From Bacilli bacterium (GTDB lineage: Bacteria; Bacillota_I; Bacilli_A; RFN20; DUOF01): a stretch of 64,000 nucleotides of DNA. Of this stretch, positions 61,047 to 64,000 are shown piece after piece. The translations under genes and the position numbers were made by a program. Each line of letters begins with the position of its first letter. Position 1 is the first letter of the stretch. The stretch lies in the NCBI GenBank assembly GCA_017517765.1, contig JAFWYE010000006.1, positions 248,001-312,000 on the forward strand, given 5' to 3'. The notes beneath the pieces were generated by a model. The model saw nothing but the letters and a program-made list of their open reading frames with translations. It was not told the DNA's origin and ran no database searches.

Positions 61047-63350
61047 CTAATCTACTAATCCTTTTTCCTTCATTTCTTCAAATAATTTTGTAGCATTTGC
61101 ATGTCCTTTTTCTTTAGCTTTTGCTAACCATTCTGCGGCAACTTTATAATTTTGAGTAGTGCCAATTCCATAATAATAGCAATATCCTAAAGAATATTGA
61201 GCACCACTATTACCTTGAGCCGCTGACTTTTCATACCATGAAAAAGCAAGTTTATAATCTTGAGTAACACCTTGTCCTTTTTCATAACAGAAGCCAAGTA
61301 GGTGTTGTCCATCACTATCGCCTTGATTTGCTGATTTCATAGCCCAATCTACTGCTATAGGATAGTTTTGACTAACTCCATTACCATTATAATAGCAAAG
61401 TGCTTTATAGAATTGACCATATCCATTGTTTCTATCTGCTGATTGAGAGAATAATTCAAAAGCCTTTGCATAGTCTTTTTCTACACCTTCTCCATAATAA
61501 TACAATCTACCCAAAGAAACCATTGCCTCACTACTACCTAAAGAAACAGCTTTTGTATACCATTCAACTGCTTTATTCATATCTTTGCTCACGCCTTTTC
61601 CAGTACTATAGAAATACCCGATAACATAATTCGCTTTTGCATGATTTTGATTTGCTGCTTTTGTATACAAATCAAGTGCAACACTATAATTTTGTTCTAC
61701 ACCTCTTCCAACTTCATAGCAATAAGCAAGTGCATATAAAGCATATGGTAAATTAGCATTTGCTGCTTTTGTATAATATTCCACTGCCTTGTTATAATCT
61801 TTTTCTACTCCATTACCAAAATAATAGCAATCTCCTAGTCCAAGATCTCCTCTAGCATCATTATTAGCAGATGCTTTCAAATATAGTTCAACTGCCTTGT
61901 TATAATCTTTTGCAATACCATTACCATAATAGTAGCAATCACCCAAATTAACTATCGCTCTTATATATCCTTGATCAGCAGCCTTCTTATACCACTCTAC
62001 AGCTTTTTCATAATCTTTTGAAGTTCCTCTTCCCCACGAGCACATATTACCCATATTACATTGAGCAGGAGCATGTCCTAAATTAGCGGCCTTAGTATAA
62101 TATTCCACCGCTTTTTTATAATCAACTTCTACAGATTGACCAACCTCATACATATATCCAATAGAGCACATAGCATATCTATCATTTAAATCTGCAGCCT
62201 TCATATAAAGTTCAAAAGCTCTTGGATAATCTTTATCTACTCCATTACCTTGATAGTAAATATCAGCAAGATTACAAATACAAGCTACATCACCAACTTC
62301 AACTCCCTTTGAATACCAAAAAATAGACTTATTTATGTCTCTTACAGATTCTTCTTTTGCATAACAAAGTCCTAAATTAAAGTAAGCATGTTGGTATCCT
62401 TGATTAGCAGACATTTCATATAATTCTACTGCTCTTAAAACATTTCTTTCTATACCTTTTCCCATGATATACATAAATGCTAAATTTGCTTGTCCTCTAG
62501 GATATTGAGCATTTGCAGCTCTTGCATACCATTCAACTGCTTTTGCATTATCCACTTCTACTCCAATACCCTTTTCATAACAATAACCAACATCACATTG
62601 AGCTCTTCTATGATCTTTATTAGCAGCCTTTAAACAAAACTCAAATCCAACGCTATCATTTTGTTCTACTCCTATACCTCTAAAATAGCAGTCTGCTAAA
62701 TTATATTCTGCAAATTTATTTCCTTGATTAGCAGAGAAAGTATACAGTTGTATTGCCTTTTCAACGTTTTTTTCTACTCCTCTACCATCTTGATAACATT
62801 CTCCCAAAAGATTTTGAGCACCTGCATGTCCAGCATCAGCTGCTTTGGTATATAGTTCAATAGCCTTCTTTAAATCAACTTCTACCCCAATACCACGATC
62901 ATAACAAAGAGCTAAATCATAAGTTGCATATATTTCTCCTTGTTCAGAAGCTTTTGTATACCAATACACTGCCTCTACATCATTTTTTTCTACACCTACT
63001 CCACCTTCATAAGAAAAACCAACAGCACATTGAGCTTTAGCATGTCCTTCTTTAGCAGCTTCTAAATAAATTTCAAACGCTTTAGTATAATCTATTGCTA
63101 TTCCATCACCATAATAATAAGCATCACCCAAATAACATTTTGCTCTTAACGAACCATTTGCTATTGCAGTGTTTATCCATTCTAAAGCCTTTTGATAATC
63201 TCTTTCAACATCTCTACCAGTTTGATACTTTATAACTAGTGCACATTGAGCATATACATCTCCACTAACTGCAAGATCATAAACCTCATTAAAAGACTTA
63301 CTAATAAGTCCTCCTACTAATCTTTCTTCCTCTAAAAAACTCATTGCCAT
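61047..63350 (-). CDS. giant Sel1-repeat protein (767 residues)
   Basis: About 20 Sel1 repeats in a row, such as AKCYLGDAYYYGDGIAIDYT and AQCNMGNMCSWGRGTSKDYE, with no other domain. Length and repeat phase parallel the next gene, with which it shares an operon. It has a TTGGAGGAT site before ATG 63350; the upstream frame start at 63365 would include that site. There is no signal peptide, so it is probably cytosolic. Sel1 arrays of this length are unusual in such a compact genome. Confidence 0.9.
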   Translation of the reverse strand: MAMSFLEEERLVGGLISKSFNEVYDLAVSGDVYAQCALVIKYQTGRDVERDYQKALEWINTAIANGSLRAKCYLGDAYYYGDGIAIDYTKAFEIYLEAAKEGHAKAQCAVGFSYEGGVGVEKNDVEAVYWYTKASEQGEIYATYDLALCYDRGIGVEVDLKKAIELYTKAADAGHAGAQNLLGECYQDGRGVEKNVEKAIQLYTFSANQGNKFAEYNLADCYFRGIGVEQNDSVGFEFCLKAANKDHRRAQCDVGYCYEKGIGVEVDNAKAVEWYARAANAQYPRGQANLAFMYIMGKGIERNVLRAVELYEMSANQGYQHAYFNLGLCYAKEESVRDINKSIFWYSKGVEVGDVACICNLADIYYQGNGVDKDYPRAFELYMKAADLNDRYAMCSIGYMYEVGQSVEVDYKKAVEYYTKAANLGHAPAQCNMGNMCSWGRGTSKDYEKAVEWYKKAADQGYIRAIVNLGDCYYYGNGIAKDYNKAVELYLKASANNDARGDLGLGDCYYFGNGVEKDYNKAVEYYTKAANANLPYALYALAYCYEVGRGVEQNYSVALDLYTKAANQNHAKANYVIGYFYSTGKGVSKDMNKAVEWYTKAVSLGSSEAMVSLGRLYYYGEGVEKDYAKAFELFSQSADRNNGYGQFYKALCYYNGNGVSQNYPIAVDWAMKSANQGDSDGQHLLGFCYEKGQGVTQDYKLAFSWYEKSAAQGNSGAQYSLGYCYYYGIGTTQNYKVAAEWLAKAKEKGHANATKLFEEMKEKGLVD

Positions 63351-63409
63351 ATATTTATCCTCCAATGTTCTTATAATTAAAGAATATCACATTATCTAAT
63401 TTTTAATAT

Positions 63410-63433
63410 AAAAAAGAGTTACTTTAGTAACCC
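63410..63433 (-). terminator. terminator after cotJC
   Basis: Minus strand GGGTTACTAAAGTAACTC followed by a T run, overlapping the cotJC stop. Confidence 0.85.
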
Positions 63434-63981
63434 TTTTTTTCATATTCCTCATATAATTCTTTAAATCTGTTAAAATGTACTATCTCTCTTTGCCTTAAAA
63501 ATAGCAATATTCCAATTACATCTTTATCATCACACAAGTTTATGAGATATTCATAAGTTGCTCTAGCTTTTTGCTCAGCAGCCATATCTTCACTCAAATT
63601 AGCAAGAACATCTTGCATAGACTCTATATAAGCAACAGTAAATGGTTCTCCTGTAGAACTACTTGGATATATAGCCAATCCTTTTTGTGCATATATTGGA
63701 TCAAAACCCGCTTCTTTTATCTCCTCAATTGTGGCACCTTCTGTAAGTTGCTTTAACATTGTACTTATAATTTCTACATGTCCTAATTCTTCTGTAGCGA
63801 TATCACTCAGTAATGCCTTTCCTTTTTGATCAGGCATAGAAAAGCTTTGTGATAAGTATCTAAGTGAAGCTGCTAGTTCACCATTTGGACCACCAAGTTG
63901 AGTTAATAAATCTTTAGCAAACTTTAGGTTCCTTCGCTTTATATTTACTGGATATTCTAATCTTTTTTCATACATAAACAT
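63424..63981 (-). CDS. cotJC: CotJC-like spore-coat manganese catalase
   Basis: A 185-residue ferritin-like four-helix protein of the manganese-catalase family: LTQLGGPNGELAASLRYLSQ, IATEELGHVEIISTML and MAAEQKARATYEYLI carry the Glu/His metal ligands. CotJC is a spore-coat protein in Bacillus and clostridia and is also found in other spore formers. The gene starts 20 bases from the window edge after AGGGGGAA; the cotJA/cotJB partners would lie beyond the edge. A terminator follows. Confidence 0.92.
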   Translation of the reverse strand: MFMYEKRLEYPVNIKRRNLKFAKDLLTQLGGPNGELAASLRYLSQSFSMPDQKGKALLSDIATEELGHVEIISTMLKQLTEGATIEEIKEAGFDPIYAQKGLAIYPSSSTGEPFTVAYIESMQDVLANLSEDMAAEQKARATYEYLINLCDDKDVIGILLFLRQREIVHFNRFKELYEEYEKKGY

Positions 63982-64000
63982 AAATTAATTCCCCCTTACC

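Noticed and set aside
58772..63350. CRISPR or satellite-type DNA repeats in the Sel1 region
   Set aside because: The periodicity is about 108 bases and is explained by coding Sel1 repeats; units are diverged at the DNA level and lack a constant repeat with unique spacers.

Overview
The window is a compact, AT-rich bacterial chromosome segment of the Bacilli/Firmicutes type. Most genes have strong AGGAGG- or GGTGA-type ribosome binding sites, TTGACA/TATAAT promoters and hairpin-plus-T-run terminators. TGA appears as a stop codon and tryptophan as TGG, so the code is standard and not the Mycoplasma code. Three loci point to an endospore-forming lineage: an alpha/beta-type small acid-soluble spore protein (35509-35709), a CotJC-like spore-coat manganese catalase (63424-63981) and a SirA/YneE-like protein (12166-12561). 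Several gene orders match Bacillus subtilis: ynzC-tkt-yneE-yneF, rpsB-tsf-pyrH-frr, trmFO-xerC, rpsP-khpA and alaS-ruvX-yrzB. A reduced-genome, gut-type relative of Erysipelotrichales or an uncultured Bacilli order is my best guess, from composition and content only. No tRNA, rRNA, CRISPR array, insertion sequence or prophage was recognised.

Layout. 1-6.1 kb: a leftward operon recX, yhaM, PAP2 phosphatase, YkpA-type ABC-F, argS. 6.1-9.8 kb: a tightly overlapping four-gene accessory cluster (HTH-like protein, two secreted proteins, one membrane protein) behind a degenerate GGDEF-EAL protein. 9.9-16.9 kb: YitT transporter, a membrane-anchored thioredoxin-like protein, yneF, sirA-like, a YnzC-transketolase fusion, a tandem structured RNA, a degenerate HisRS-like protein and a YcxB-like protein. 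17-25 kb: gltX, a CtpE-like P-type ATPase, rpsO, an unknown pair and pnp. 25-33 kb: frr-pyrH-tsf-rpsB, a large unknown membrane protein, xerC and trmFO. 33-45 kb: SUKH protein, rpsP, khpA, thiI, spore protein, MacB-like transporter, HAD protein, alaS, ruvX, yrzB and greA. 45-51 kb: VanY peptidase, DUF4116 and Sel1-repeat proteins, metG with a T-box, and pnuC. 51.7-55.6 kb: aconitase-X two-subunit enzyme plus an enoate-reductase-like flavoenzyme. 55.7-64 kb: nudix, cysS with a novel leader, methyltransferase, two very large Sel1 proteins and cotJC.

The three gaps longer than 300 bases all hold cis-acting RNA. (1) Upstream of cysS (57633-57964) there is a promoter, a 15-residue leader peptide MRKTLKVILCCCCCI with five consecutive Cys codons, and a chain of mutually exclusive hairpins with two intrinsic terminators. 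This is a textbook ribosome-stalling attenuator that appears to sense Cys-tRNA. (2) Upstream of the transketolase (14735-15269) there are two tandem copies of a roughly 175-nt structured element, each with its own terminator and a possible antiterminator. I do not recognise it, and it behaves like an undescribed tandem riboswitch. (3) Upstream of metG (50686-50998) there is a T-box with an AUG specifier and a UGGU bulge matched to tRNA-Met. The cysS attenuator and the tandem tkt element are the strongest candidates for something new, followed by the YnzC-transketolase fusion.
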